Made by a program: the position numbers and the translations under genes | Shown: piece by piece, positions 22,366-31,723 of the stretch | Numbering within the stretch: the first letter of the stretch is position 1 | Layout of the letters: every line of letters starts with the position of its first letter | Source of the DNA: Pseudoxanthomonas beigongshangi | GTDB taxonomy: Bacteria > Pseudomonadota > Gammaproteobacteria > Xanthomonadales > Xanthomonadaceae | Length of the DNA: 64,000 nucleotides | NCBI RefSeq assembly: GCF_016820515.1 | Contig: NZ_JADHDV010000009.1 | Span: forward strand, 1 to 64,000 | Direction of reading: 5' to 3' | The notes under the pieces: generated by a model | The model's input: the letters and a program-made list of their open reading frames with translations, nothing else | The model's database searches: none | Told to the model about the DNA's origin: nothing

Positions 22366-22394
22366 TTGTTTCAAAAGGCCTCGGCGGCTACACT
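22366..22394 (+). promoter_or_regulatory. candidate rpsO promoter
   Basis: TTGTTT (22366-22371) and TACACT (22389-22394) are 17 bases apart, starting 4 bases after the truB stop. A GGCGGC/GCCGCC dyad surrounds the -10. It would provide an rpsO-pnp transcript of its own. Confidence 0.4.
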
Positions 22395-22508
22395 ACGCCG
22401 CCGGTTTTGTCCGGCATTTCCTTTCGTTCACGGCGAGCCACGCGGTGCACCGGTCTACTCCGGTATCTCCCGGCGTTCCTGCAGGCTTCGCATCTCCAGA
22501 GAAACCAC

Positions 22509-22769
22509 ATGTCCATCGATACCCAGAAGATCATTGAAGAAAACAAGCGCGGCGCTGCCGACACCGGTTCGCCGGAAGTGCAGGTCGCCCTGCTGACCGC
22601 CCGCATCGAGCAGCTCAGCGGCCACTTCAAGGTCCACAAGAAGGATCACCACAGCCGTCGCGGCCTGCTGCAGCTGGTCAACCGCCGCCGCAGCCTGCTC
22701 GACTATCTGAAGAAGAAAGACAACGAGCGCTACAAGAGCCTGATCGAAAAGCTCGGCCTGCGTCGTTGA
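22509..22769 (+). CDS. rpsO: 30S ribosomal protein S15
   Basis: S15 is a primary 16S rRNA-binding protein of the small subunit. The 86-residue sequence is fully typical: [22 protein letters not shown] near residue 22, then [25 protein letters not shown] near residue 45. The ATG at 22509 is 139 bases beyond the truB stop. It is followed by pnp, as in most proteobacteria. Confidence 0.98.
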   Translation: MSIDTQKIIEENKRGAADTGSPEVQVALLTARIEQLSGHFKVHKKDHHSRRGLLQLVNRRRSLLDYLKKKDNERYKSLIEKLGLRR

Positions 22770-22781
22770 TGCAATACCCCG

Positions 22782-22808
22782 CCGCGGCGCAGAAATGCGC
22801 CGCGGTTT
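22782..22808 (+). terminator. hairpin between rpsO and pnp
   Basis: A perfect 10-bp stem CCGCGGCGCA/TGCGCCGCGG closes a GAAA tetraloop 12 bases after the rpsO stop, with only TTT behind it. TGCAA/TTGCA on either side can lengthen the stem. It is either a partial terminator or an RNase-processing site, as known for the rpsO-pnp junction of E. coli. Confidence 0.6.
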
Positions 22809-22953
22809 GCATTTGAGGGAAGGAAATCCGGTTGAGTGCCGATAGGGCACGTCGCTTTTCTCCCAGAACACCGGCCGGGCACTCCGGCCAACCGCCGGCG
22901 GCAAGGGCCGCGGGCGGCCCAGAATCCGAACAGGCAATATTCAAGGAAACCAC

Positions 22954-25062
22954 GTGGCAAAAATCACCAAAACCTTCCAGTACGGCAAGCACACCGTCAC
23001 CCTGGAAACCGGCGAAATCGCCCGCCAGGCCAGCGGCGCCGTCATCGTGAAGATGGACGACACCGTACTGCTGGTCTCCGCCGTCGCCGCCAAGTCGGCC
23101 CGCGAAGGCCAGGACTTCTTCCCGCTGACGGTCGACTACCAGGAAAAGTTCTACGCCGGCGGCCGCATCCCGGGTGGCTTCTTCAAGCGCGAAGGCCGTG
23201 CGACCGAGAAGGAAACGTTGATCTCGCGCCTCATCGATCGTCCGATCCGTCCGCTGTTCCCGGAGGATTACAAGAACGAGGTCCAGATCATCGCCACGGT
23301 GATGTCGCTGAACCCGGAAGTGGATGGTGACATCCCGGCGCTGATCGGCGCCTCCGCCGCGCTGGCCCTGGCCGGCACCCCGTTCATGGGCCCGATTGGC
23401 GCCGCCAAGGTCGGCTACAAGAACGGCGAGTACATCCTCAACCCGACCACCAGCGAGCTGAAGGAATCGCAGCTGGAGCTGGTCGTCGCCGGTACCGCCA
23501 ACGCGGTGCTGATGGTCGAATCCGAAGCCGCCATCCTGTCCGAGGACGTGATGCTGGGCGCGGTGATGTTCGGCCATCGCGAGATGCAGAAGGTCATCAA
23601 CGCGATCAACGAGCTGACCGTCGAAGCCGGCACCAAGCCGTCCGAATGGACTGCCCCGGCCAAGAACACCGCCCTGATCTCGGCGCTGAAGGAAGCCATC
23701 GGCAACCAGTTGGCCGATGCGTTCCAGGTGCGTGACAAGCTGCAGCGCCGCGACGCCATCGCCGCGATCAAGAAGGACGTGGTGGAGCGCCTGGCCGGTC
23801 GCGCCGAGGCCGAAGGCTGGAGCGGCGCCGAGCTGTCGAAGGAATTCGGCGAGCTGGAATACCGCACCATGCGCGACTCCGTGCTGGCCACCAAGGTCCG
23901 CATCGACGGCCGCGCGCTGGACACCGTCCGCCCGATCAGCTCCAAGGTGAGCGTGCTGCCGCGCACCCACGGCTCCTCGCTGTTCACCCGTGGCGAGACC
24001 CAGGCGATCGTGGTCGCCACCCTCGGCACCGCCCGCGACGGCCAGGTGATCGACGCGGTCAGCGGCGAGTACAAGGAAAACTTCCTGTTCCACTACAACT
24101 TCCCTCCGTTCTCGGTGGGCGAGTGCGGCCGTTTCGGCGCGCCCAAGCGCCGTGAAATCGGCCATGGTCGCCTGGCCAAGCGCGGCGTGCTGGCGGTGAT
24201 GCCGACCCTGGAAGAGTTCCCGTACACCATCCGCGTGGTGTCGGAAATCACCGAATCCAACGGTTCCTCGTCGATGGCCTCGGTCTGCGGCAGCTCGCTG
24301 GCGCTGATGGATGCCGGCGTGCCGGTGAAGGCACCGGTCGCGGGCATCGCGATGGGCCTGGTGAAGGAAGGCGACAACTTCGTCGTGCTGTCGGACATCC
24401 TGGGTGACGAAGATCACCTGGGCGACATGGACTTCAAGGTGGCCGGTACCGCCGACGGCGTGTCCGCGCTGCAGATGGACATCAAGATCGAGGGCATCAC
24501 CGAAGAGATCATGAAGCAGGCGCTGCAGCAGGCCAAGGCCGGTCGTCTGCACATCCTTGGCGAGATGGCCTCGGCCATCACCAGCCCGCGCGCCGAGCTG
24601 AGCGACTACGCCCCGCGCCTGCTGACCATCAAGATCCATCCGGACAAGATCCGCGAAGTGATCGGCAAGGGCGGTGCCACCATCCAGGGCATCACCAAGG
24701 AAACCGGCACCCAGATCGATATCCAGGACGACGGCACCATCGTCATCGCCTCGGTCAATGCCGCCGCCGCCCAGGCCGCCAAGGCCCGCATCGAGCAGAT
24801 CACCTCGGACGTCGAGCCGGGCCGGATCTACGAAGGCAAGGTCGCCAAGATCATGGATTTCGGTGCGTTCGTCACCATCCTGCCGGGCAAGGACGGCCTG
24901 GTGCACGTCTCGCAGATCTCCAGCGAGCGCGTGGAGAAGGTCAGCGACAAGCTGAAGGAAGGCGACGTGGTCAAGGTCAAGGTGCTGGAAGTCGACAAGC
25001 AGGGCCGCATCCGCCTGTCGATCAAGGCCGTCGAGGAAGGCGAAGGCGTGCCGGCCGAGTAA
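22954..25062 (+). CDS. pnp: polyribonucleotide nucleotidyltransferase (PNPase)
   Basis: PNPase degrades RNA from the 3' end by phosphorolysis and works in the degradosome. The 702 residues show two RNase PH-like domains ([21 protein letters not shown] near 55; [14 protein letters not shown] near 335), a KH domain ([15 protein letters not shown] near 570) and a C-terminal S1 domain ([18 protein letters not shown] near 625). The start codon is GTG at 22954 with AAGGAAACC before it. A long leader of 184 bases separates it from rpsO; pnp leaders are autoregulated in E. coli. Confidence 0.97.
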   Translation: MAKITKTFQYGKHTVTLETGEIARQASGAVIVKMDDTVLLVSAVAAKSAREGQDFFPLTVDYQEKFYAGGRIPGGFFKREGRATEKETLISRLIDRPIRPLFPEDYKNEVQIIATVMSLNPEVDGDIPALIGASAALALAGTPFMGPIGAAKVGYKNGEYILNPTTSELKESQLELVVAGTANAVLMVESEAAILSEDVMLGAVMFGHREMQKVINAINELTVEAGTKPSEWTAPAKNTALISALKEAIGNQLADAFQVRDKLQRRDAIAAIKKDVVERLAGRAEAEGWSGAELSKEFGELEYRTMRDSVLATKVRIDGRALDTVRPISSKVSVLPRTHGSSLFTRGETQAIVVATLGTARDGQVIDAVSGEYKENFLFHYNFPPFSVGECGRFGAPKRREIGHGRLAKRGVLAVMPTLEEFPYTIRVVSEITESNGSSSMASVCGSSLALMDAGVPVKAPVAGIAMGLVKEGDNFVVLSDILGDEDHLGDMDFKVAGTADGVSALQMDIKIEGITEEIMKQALQQAKAGRLHILGEMASAITSPRAELSDYAPRLLTIKIHPDKIREVIGKGGATIQGITKETGTQIDIQDDGTIVIASVNAAAAQAAKARIEQITSDVEPGRIYEGKVAKIMDFGAFVTILPGKDGLVHVSQISSERVEKVSDKLKEGDVVKVKVLEVDKQGRIRLSIKAVEEGEGVPAE

Positions 25063-25090
25063 ACCGGTCCCTTCCTTTCACGGACAGCAG

Positions 25091-25116
25091 AAAGCGGGCT
25101 TCGGCCCGCTTTTTGT
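25091..25116 (+). terminator. Rho-independent terminator of the rpsO-pnp transcript
   Basis: A 9-bp stem AAAGCGGGC/GCCCGCTTT with a TTCG tetraloop is followed by TTGTTT. It starts 29 bases after the pnp stop. Confidence 0.9.
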
Positions 25117-25285
25117 TTGCGCGGGATTCGCCCGTGGCCCGGCCGGTCCCGGCCACGGCACCCCCGATCGGGCGGTGATGGCGCGGTGCGGCAAACCAGC
25201 CCCGACTTTCGCCATAGGCGCGGCGGCGGCGGCGGATGGTATTAGTGCGGCTTCCCCCGGCCATACCACCACCCCGGAGCCATCC

Positions 25286-26437
25286 ATGACCAGCCGCCGT
25301 GATCTGCTCAAACTCAGTGCGCTTGCCGCCGCCACCGCCGCGATGCCTTCGCTGGCCTGGGCCGCCGCCGGCCAACAATCCGGCAAGGTCGGCAAGGCCG
25401 CCAAGCCGCTGAACATCCTCATTCTCGGCGGCACCGGTTTCACCGGTCCGTTCCAGGTCGCCTACGCGCTGGAGCGCGGCCACAAGGTCACCCTGTTCAA
25501 TCGCGGCAAGCGCCCCTCGCCGGAATGGCCGGGCGAGGTGGAACAACTGCACGGCGACCGCAATACCGGCGACCTGAAGGCGCTGGAAGGTCGCAAATGG
25601 GATGTCTGCATCGACAACCCGACCAGCCTGCCGTTCTGGGTCCGTGACGCCGGCAAGGTGCTGAAGGGCAATGTCGGCCACTATCTCTTCATCTCGACGA
25701 TCTCGGTGTACGCCGACGGCAGCAAGCCCGGCATCAGCGAAACCGACGCGCTGGCGCAGTACAAGGGCAAGGATGCGATGGCCGAGACCCAGGAATCGCT
25801 GCGCGCCGATATCGAGGGCCTGTACGGCCCGCTCAAGGCGCTCAGCGAAGCCGAGGCGCACAAGCAGTTCGGCGAACGGGTGACCATCGTGCGCCCGGGC
25901 TACATCGTCGGCCCGCGCGACGAGACCGACCGCTTCACCTATTGGCCGCATCGCGTCGCCCAGGGCGGCGAGGTGCTGGTCCCCGGCGATGGCAAGGATC
26001 CGGTGCAGGTCATCGATGGCCGCGATTTGGGCGAATGGATGATCCGGCTGGCCGAGGCGCGCACCTATGGCGTGTTCAACGCGGTCGGCCCGAAGGAATT
26101 GCTGCCGATGGACGCGATGCTGCAGGCCTGCCAGTCGGCGACCGGTGGCAATCCCACCTACACCCACGTGACGCCGGAATTCCTGGAAGCGCAGAAGGTC
26201 GAGGAACTTCCGATCTGGGTGTCCGCCAAGAGCGGCCCGTATGCCGGCTATGGCGCGGTCAGCAACGCGCGCGCGGTGGCCGCCGGCCTGACCTATCGCC
26301 CGCTGACCAACACCATCACCGACCTGATGGCCTGGTTCCGCAGCCAACCGGCCGAGCGCCAGGCCAAACTGCGCGCGGGCATCAGCCGCGACAAGGAAAC
26401 CGAGCTGCTCAAGGCCTGGCACGCGGCCAAGGCCTGA
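25286..26437 (+). CDS. Tat-exported NAD-dependent epimerase/dehydratase-like protein
   Basis: The 383-residue product has an N-terminal twin-arginine signal, TSRRDLLKLSALAAATAA, ending near AWA at residue 26. A Rossmann fold follows, with the nucleotide loop ILGGTGFTG at residues 46-54, and a YxxxK pair (Tyr180, Lys184) as in extended short-chain dehydrogenases. Sequence further on (GDGKDPVQVIDGRDLGEWM) fits the isoflavone-reductase/epimerase-like group. An exported cofactor-dependent enzyme would have to be folded with its nucleotide before Tat transport. Substrate unknown. The start at 25286 is chosen because it places the Tat signal at the N-terminus. Confidence 0.85.
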   Translation: MTSRRDLLKLSALAAATAAMPSLAWAAAGQQSGKVGKAAKPLNILILGGTGFTGPFQVAYALERGHKVTLFNRGKRPSPEWPGEVEQLHGDRNTGDLKALEGRKWDVCIDNPTSLPFWVRDAGKVLKGNVGHYLFISTISVYADGSKPGISETDALAQYKGKDAMAETQESLRADIEGLYGPLKALSEAEAHKQFGERVTIVRPGYIVGPRDETDRFTYWPHRVAQGGEVLVPGDGKDPVQVIDGRDLGEWMIRLAEARTYGVFNAVGPKELLPMDAMLQACQSATGGNPTYTHVTPEFLEAQKVEELPIWVSAKSGPYAGYGAVSNARAVAAGLTYRPLTNTITDLMAWFRSQPAERQAKLRAGISRDKETELLKAWHAAKA

Positions 26438-26467
26438 GCGCCGGACAGGTCGCGAACGCCCAAGCGC

Positions 26468-26497
26468 GGCGATGACGGGCCGATGTCCGTCATCGCC
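26468..26497. terminator. hairpin between convergent genes
   Basis: A perfect 11-bp stem (26468-26478 with 26487-26497) and an 8-base loop lie between two genes that point at each other. There is no T-run on either side, so it may act as a two-way mRNA end or RNA-stabilising hairpin. Confidence 0.5.
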
Positions 26498-26553
26498 AAT
26501 GGCGTGATGCAAACGAGGGGACGGCCGCGCTGCTGATCCGATGCGGGTGGGCG

Positions 26554-28026
26554 TCAGCGTTCGCGGCGGGTGAGGAAACGGTCGACCCGGCCACGCCGCT
26601 GCCAATCCGGCGTGGGTACGGATACGTTGTCGGCGGCGACGGCGAGGGTGTCCGCCAGGGGCGCCGGGCGCGGGGCCGCCTGCATCGCCATCGCGCTGAC
26701 CGCCAGGTCGCTGCCCTGGACGATGCCCAGCGGCGCGTAGCCGCCGTAGCCGGGGAATACCTGCGACAGATTGGCGTTGCCCATCCGCCGGATCAGGATT
26801 TCGGATATCACCCGCCGATAGTCGGTGGTCACCGGCACGTCGCCAAAGGTGGGTGACAGGGTTTCCGGATTGAGTCCCGGCCAACTGCCGTAGAAGCGGC
26901 GGCCGTTGACCGGTCCACCGAGCACCAGCAATGGATTGCCGTAGCCGTGATCGGTGCCGCCATTGGCGTTCGCGCGCACCCGGCGGCCGAACTCGGACTG
27001 CACGACCACCGTGACCCGCGCCATCTCGCCACCGGCGTCGAGTTCGTTGAAGAACGCCTGCAACGCCGAGGAGAGTTCGGCGATCTTGTTCTGGTAGTAG
27101 TGGTAGCCACTGCCGGCGGTGCCCTGGCCCTCGTGGGTATCCCAGCCGCCCAGGTCGAGGGTGGCGTAGCGCAGGCCGAGGTTGAAGCGGATTGACTGGG
27201 CGATGGTCCACAGCTGTTGCGCGAAGTTGCCGGTCGGCCAGCCAGCCGGCAGGGAGCCATAGCTCTGCTGGGCGATCAGGCGCAGCGACGCGTCGGCGCG
27301 CTGGCCGCTCAGCTGCAGGCCGGTGCGACCGCTCCACAAATCGGCCAGGGTCTCGTTGACGCCGCGAAAACCGGTCGGCGAATCGGGGCGGCGTTCCTGC
27401 CAGGCGTAGGCGCCCGCATTGAGCCGGAAGTCCGACGCACTGCCCAGGGTCAGCGCGGCGGTGGAGGCGAGCAGTCCGGCCGGCTGGGTGGTGCCGATGC
27501 CCAGCGCGGGCAGGGCCGCCGCCGGCGTGCCGGCGGGACGGCTGTCCCAGGCGCGCGTCATCCAACCGCTGCCGGTGCCGAACTTGCCCGGCGTGCCGAG
27601 ATCGATCGACAACTGCGCATCGAAATGGCTGCGGGTGACCGAGGTGGCCATGCCGGCGGCGTGCACGATGCCCAGGTGGCCGCTGTTCCAGAGATCGCGC
27701 AGGCCGGTTGCGGAAGGATGCAGGCCGAAGCCGGTGGCGGCGCCGCCGGCCAGGGTCAGCGGCAACGCGGCGTAGGTGCCGCTGATCGGAATCGACAGGT
27801 CCGGCCGCGCCTGTTCGTAGAACGTGCGGTCGTCGCCGCTGATCGGCACGACCAGGTTCAGGCCGTCCATGCCGCCGCGCAGGAACAGGTGCACCACGGT
27901 GTCGTAGGCGTTGGTGGCCGCGCTGGCGTCCTCGGAGAACGCCAGGATCGAACCGGCGGCGCCAACCACGGCGGCGCCGCAGCAGCCCTTCACGAATTCA
28001 CGGCGGGTCAGGGTGAATCGGCTCAT
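26554..28026 (-). CDS. DUF1501 family secreted protein
   Basis: The 490-residue protein has a twin-arginine-like leader (LTRREFVKGCCGAAVVGAAG) and the DUF1501 pattern VVHLFLRGGMDGLNLVVPI near residue 45, GIVHAAGMATSVTRSHFDAQ near residue 135 and DTHEGQG near residue 300. DUF1501 proteins are distant relatives of the alkaline phosphatase/sulfatase superfamily and have no settled function. It lies 9 bases downstream of the DUF1800 gene on the same strand; this pair occurs together in many bacteria, which suggests a joint role in the envelope. Confidence 0.88.
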   Translation of the reverse strand: MSRFTLTRREFVKGCCGAAVVGAAGSILAFSEDASAATNAYDTVVHLFLRGGMDGLNLVVPISGDDRTFYEQARPDLSIPISGTYAALPLTLAGGAATGFGLHPSATGLRDLWNSGHLGIVHAAGMATSVTRSHFDAQLSIDLGTPGKFGTGSGWMTRAWDSRPAGTPAAALPALGIGTTQPAGLLASTAALTLGSASDFRLNAGAYAWQERRPDSPTGFRGVNETLADLWSGRTGLQLSGQRADASLRLIAQQSYGSLPAGWPTGNFAQQLWTIAQSIRFNLGLRYATLDLGGWDTHEGQGTAGSGYHYYQNKIAELSSALQAFFNELDAGGEMARVTVVVQSEFGRRVRANANGGTDHGYGNPLLVLGGPVNGRRFYGSWPGLNPETLSPTFGDVPVTTDYRRVISEILIRRMGNANLSQVFPGYGGYAPLGIVQGSDLAVSAMAMQAAPRPAPLADTLAVAADNVSVPTPDWQRRGRVDRFLTRRER

Positions 28027-28035
28027 GCGGTCACC

Positions 28036-29892
28036 TCAGCGGGCCATGAATTCGGGGGACATCAGGATCAGCGAGACCAGGCTGCGCAGGCGCTGATGGT
28101 TGTAGTGGCGCTTCAGATCGTTCACCGCCCAGGCATCGGTGTCGGTGATCACGTAGCTGGCCGGATCACCGTTCTGCGCCATGAAGCCGACCAGCGTCTG
28201 TCGGCGCGCCGCCTCGGGCTGGTAACCCAGCAGGCGGTTGCACCAGAACGTCACCAACGTATTGGCGGTCCATTGCGCCGCCGGCACGCCGGCGCGCGTG
28301 GCGGCCAGGATCGGACTCAGTGGCACTCCACCGTCGCTGGTCTCGGTCAGCCAGTTGAGCAGCTTCCAGGTCATCGCCAGCGAGTTGGCGCCGGACCAGG
28401 CCAGACCGGTGTCCGGATAGCCGTTGGGTGCGGCCCAGTTGTAGGGCAGGTGGCCGGTGAACCCCATCCGCCACATGAATTCGTCGCTCTTCTCGTGATC
28501 GAGCCGCAAGGTCCAGTCGTGGCCCAGGGCGCGCATCGCCGCCACGGTGGCCTCGAACGGGCGGCGATTCTTCCAGCCCCAGCCGTTGATGAAGTCATCG
28601 GAGTTGAGGATGTGGCGCAGCACGATTTCGATCTGATCCGGGCGTTGCCAGTTGGCCCGGAACAGCGCGGCGGCGCTGTCGACCAGCGCCTGTCGCGGCG
28701 TGTCGGTGACGAAGCGCCGGATCAGCTTGCGGCAGATGAACTTCGCCACCCGCGGATGGCTGGCCAGGCGATCCAGCACGTCGCGCCCGTCCTTCATCGC
28801 CGGCTGCTCCGGGTACAGCATCCGCCCCAGCAGGAACTTCGGCCCGGCGTCGTGCCAGGACTGCCGGTAGACGAAGGTGCCGTCGTTCTCGGCGGGAAAC
28901 TCCCAGTGCCCATTCTTCGCCGACCAGCCGGTGAAGGCCGCGGCGGTTTCGTACACGTCGATGTCCGTGTAGCCGATCGGATAGGACGGATCCTCCGGGC
29001 AGGGCGGCACCTCGAAAGGATCGGTGAAACCCAGGTAGTTCTCGGCGCCCAGCGTGTGCAGTTCCAGCAGTTCGCGTGCCCAGTTCTCGTTGGGACCGGA
29101 GCGCGAGTTGTTGATGTTGTCCAGGAAGTACAGCATCGAGGTGCTGGTGGCGACGGCTTCCAGCAGGGCACGGAAATTGCCCTTGGCATGCGCGCGGATC
29201 ACGTCGCGGGTGTAATGCGGGAACAGCGGGCCGGCGCTGAATTCGGTGACCAGCACGTTGAAATGGTCGTGCCAGAAGTTGACCACCAGTTCACGCAGCT
29301 GGCGACGCGAATGCACCGCGCGCACGAAGGCCGCGCGCTGCACCTCGTTGGCCGGCCGCATGCGGATGGCATAGTCGGGATCGGCGGCCACATGATCCGC
29401 CCACAGCTGCGCCAGCGACTTGCCCAGGGTGGTGTAGCCCGCGGCGGCGAGCCGGTTCTCCACCGCGCCATCGTCGATGGCCTCCCAGTCCAGTTGCCAG
29501 TCGACGTAGTTGGCCAGACGCTGGCGATCGTTGTCGCCCAGTGCGTTGAACTCGGCCACGGTGGTCGCGGTGGCGCCATAGCTGAGCCGGTTCAGCATCC
29601 TCACCGCGAACGGCGGCGCCGGCAGGGTCAGCAGGCGCGGTTCGCTCATGTCCTGGGCGACCTGGCCACCCGTCGCGGATTCGCGCTCCGGAGCGCCGGC
29701 GAGCGTACCGCGTTCACCGCCGCGCAGGCCGTACAGGCGCCGATGGCGTTCGCGCACGGCGGCCCGCTGCGATTCGGCGGATGGTGCGGAGCTCGCCGGT
29801 TCCGCGGGGGGCGACCCGCGGCCTCGCCGCAATGCCAGTGGGGTACGGGTACGGAACGCGGTCGGACGGACCGTGAAGGCTCGGCGTGTCAT
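28036..29892 (-). CDS. DUF1800 family protein
   Basis: A 618-residue product whose core matches DUF1800: LNRLSYGATATTVAEFNALG near residue 100, LVNFWHDHFNV near residue 205, ENWARELLELHTLG near residue 265, and the C-terminal SLVSLILMSPEFMAR. Function in the family is not established. The first about 80 residues are Arg/Ala/Pro-rich with no clear signal peptide, so the true start could lie later, for example at the Met before SEPRLLTLPAPP (about residue 84). It is cotranscribed with the DUF1501 gene. Confidence 0.85.
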   Translation of the reverse strand: MTRRAFTVRPTAFRTRTPLALRRGRGSPPAEPASSAPSAESQRAAVRERHRRLYGLRGGERGTLAGAPERESATGGQVAQDMSEPRLLTLPAPPFAVRMLNRLSYGATATTVAEFNALGDNDRQRLANYVDWQLDWEAIDDGAVENRLAAAGYTTLGKSLAQLWADHVAADPDYAIRMRPANEVQRAAFVRAVHSRRQLRELVVNFWHDHFNVLVTEFSAGPLFPHYTRDVIRAHAKGNFRALLEAVATSTSMLYFLDNINNSRSGPNENWARELLELHTLGAENYLGFTDPFEVPPCPEDPSYPIGYTDIDVYETAAAFTGWSAKNGHWEFPAENDGTFVYRQSWHDAGPKFLLGRMLYPEQPAMKDGRDVLDRLASHPRVAKFICRKLIRRFVTDTPRQALVDSAAALFRANWQRPDQIEIVLRHILNSDDFINGWGWKNRRPFEATVAAMRALGHDWTLRLDHEKSDEFMWRMGFTGHLPYNWAAPNGYPDTGLAWSGANSLAMTWKLLNWLTETSDGGVPLSPILAATRAGVPAAQWTANTLVTFWCNRLLGYQPEAARRQTLVGFMAQNGDPASYVITDTDAWAVNDLKRHYNHQRLRSLVSLILMSPEFMAR

Positions 29893-30133
29893 CGTGGTGG
29901 CTGGTTTCCCCGGAATCGTCGCCAGTATTCGGCAAGCGGGGCGAACACGACTGCGACCGCGCGCACAGGCCGATGCGTCCGTTGCGCGGAGCGGGTGGCA
30001 TCGGGACGGCGGGCGCGCGCCGGTCCTTCGTTCGTTTCCATTCCGCGCAAGCGCGGCCAGCGGCAGGCGTCCCGGAAATCGTCCGTCGACCGGGAGGAAG
30101 CGACGATGCCCAGCCGCGTGGTGACGCCCGGAT
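29893..30133 (-). other. 241-base gap between permease and DUF1800 genes
   Basis: No gene, tRNA or clear terminator is seen. The open frames here have no ribosome-binding site and no recognisable product. A promoter for the DUF1800-DUF1501 pair would be expected in this stretch, but I could not identify one with confidence. Confidence 0.3.
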
Positions 30134-31531
30134 TCAGATCCAGCCGGTCAGGTAGAACAGGGCAATGATGAAGAACACCGCCATCGTCTTGATCAGGGTG
30201 ATGGCGAAGATGTCCTTGTAGGACTGGCGGTGGCTCAGGCCGGTGACCGCCAGCAGGGTGATGACCGCGCCGTTGTGCGGCAGCGTGTCCATGCCGCCGG
30301 AGGCCATCGATGCCACCCGGTGCAGCACGTCCATCGGGATGCCCGCCGCGTTGGCGTTGGCGATGAAGCTGTCGGCCATCGCTGCCAGCGCGATGCTCAT
30401 GCCACCGGAGGCCGAGCCGGTGATGCCGGCCAGCGCGGTCACCGAGATCGCCTCGTTGACCAGCGGATTGGGAATCGCCTGCAGCGCGTTGGCCACCACC
30501 AGGAAGCCGGGCAGGGCGGCGATGACCGCGCCGAAGCCGTACTCGGAGGCGGTGTTCATCGATGCCAGCAGCGCGCCGCCGATGGCGCTCTTGGTGCCCT
30601 CGGCGAAGCCGGTGAACACCGGCCTCCAGGCGAACAGCAGCACGCTGGCGATGCCGACCAGCAACGCGCCCTGCACGGCCCAGATCGCCGCGACCTTGGA
30701 GACTTCCTGCACCACCGGCGCGGGATTGCCGATCACCGCCGGCACGAACGATTGGCTCTCGCCGTACCAGCCCGGAATCCAGCGCGAGAACAGGAAATTG
30801 GCCACGCCCACCAGCAGCAGCGGAAGCACCGCGATCAGCGGATGCGCCAGGCGATCGCCACGGAAGGGTTCGGGTTCGTTGCGCAGATCGCCGCCGTAGC
30901 CTTCGCCAGCGCGTTGCGCCACCCGGCGGCGCCATTCCAGGTAGCCCATGCCCAGGATGAGGATGAACACCGCGCCCAGCGTACCCAGTACCGGCGCCGC
31001 CCAGGCGGTGGTGCCGAAGAACGAGGTGGGGATGATGTTCTGGATCTGCGGCGTGCCCGGCAGCGCGTCCATGGTGAAGGTGAACGCGCCCAGCGCGATG
31101 GTGCCCGGCACCAGCCGCTTGGGGATGTCGCTCTGGCGGAACATCTCGGCGGCGAACGGATACACCGCGAACACCACCACGAACAGCGACACCCCGCCAT
31201 AGGTCAGCAGCGCGCACACCAGCACGATCGACAGCATCGCCCGCTGCCGGCCGACCAGCCGGATGGTGCCGGCGACGATCGACTTGGAGAAGCCGGAGAT
31301 CTCGATCAGCTTGCCGAACACCGCGCCCAGCAGGAACACCGGGAAATACAGCTTGAGGAAGCCGACCATCTTGTCCATGAACAGGCCGGTGAACATCGGC
31401 GCCACCAGCGAGGGATCGGTCAGCAGGACCGCGCCCAATGCCGCGATCGGCGCGAACAGGATCACGCTGTAGCCGCGGTAGGCCACGAACATCAGGAAGC
31501 ACAGCGCGGCCAATACAATCAGGAAAGACAT
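30134..31531 (-). CDS. GntP-family permease, possible D-3-hydroxybutyrate transporter
   Basis: The 465-residue protein is an inner-membrane transporter with about 12 hydrophobic segments, starting LIVLAALCFLMFVAYRGYSVILFAPIA. Motifs typical of the GntP/gluconate permease family include FMDKMVGFLKLYFPVFLLGA near residue 50 and the DALPGTPQIQNIIPTSFFGT stretch near residue 155. Family members carry gluconate, but in Pseudomonas a GntP member sits beside 3-hydroxybutyrate dehydrogenase. Here a 20-base promoter element is shared with that dehydrogenase gene. The much longer in-frame extension upstream runs antisense to the TonB receptor and is not coding. Confidence 0.85.
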   Translation of the reverse strand: MSFLIVLAALCFLMFVAYRGYSVILFAPIAALGAVLLTDPSLVAPMFTGLFMDKMVGFLKLYFPVFLLGAVFGKLIEISGFSKSIVAGTIRLVGRQRAMLSIVLVCALLTYGGVSLFVVVFAVYPFAAEMFRQSDIPKRLVPGTIALGAFTFTMDALPGTPQIQNIIPTSFFGTTAWAAPVLGTLGAVFILILGMGYLEWRRRVAQRAGEGYGGDLRNEPEPFRGDRLAHPLIAVLPLLLVGVANFLFSRWIPGWYGESQSFVPAVIGNPAPVVQEVSKVAAIWAVQGALLVGIASVLLFAWRPVFTGFAEGTKSAIGGALLASMNTASEYGFGAVIAALPGFLVVANALQAIPNPLVNEAISVTALAGITGSASGGMSIALAAMADSFIANANAAGIPMDVLHRVASMASGGMDTLPHNGAVITLLAVTGLSHRQSYKDIFAITLIKTMAVFFIIALFYLTGWI

Positions 31532-31623
31532 CCGTGGCTCCTCGGCGCCGGTGTTCGATGGGTCGGCCGCCAATGGCCGGACAGATGGCGGGAGTATCGA
31601 CAGCGCCCCGGCGGCGGCCCACT

Positions 31624-31643
31624 GTACGAAGGTACGATGCCGG
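31624..31643. promoter_or_regulatory. shared promoter element, copy 1 (permease/TonB receptor)
   Basis: The 20 bases GTACGAAGGTACGATGCCGG lie in the divergent gap, 93 bases from the permease start and 81 from the TonB receptor start. They agree at 17 of 20 positions with 40594-40613, in another divergent gap. GTAC is repeated inside with 9-base spacing, as for a dimeric regulator. I infer a response-regulator box. Confidence 0.55.
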
Positions 31644-31723
31644 TCCGTCCGGTCCGCCTCTAGCCTTCTCCAGCATCGGCGACAACCGTCCGCCGCACGC
31701 ATTCCCGGGAGGAGGGGATATCC

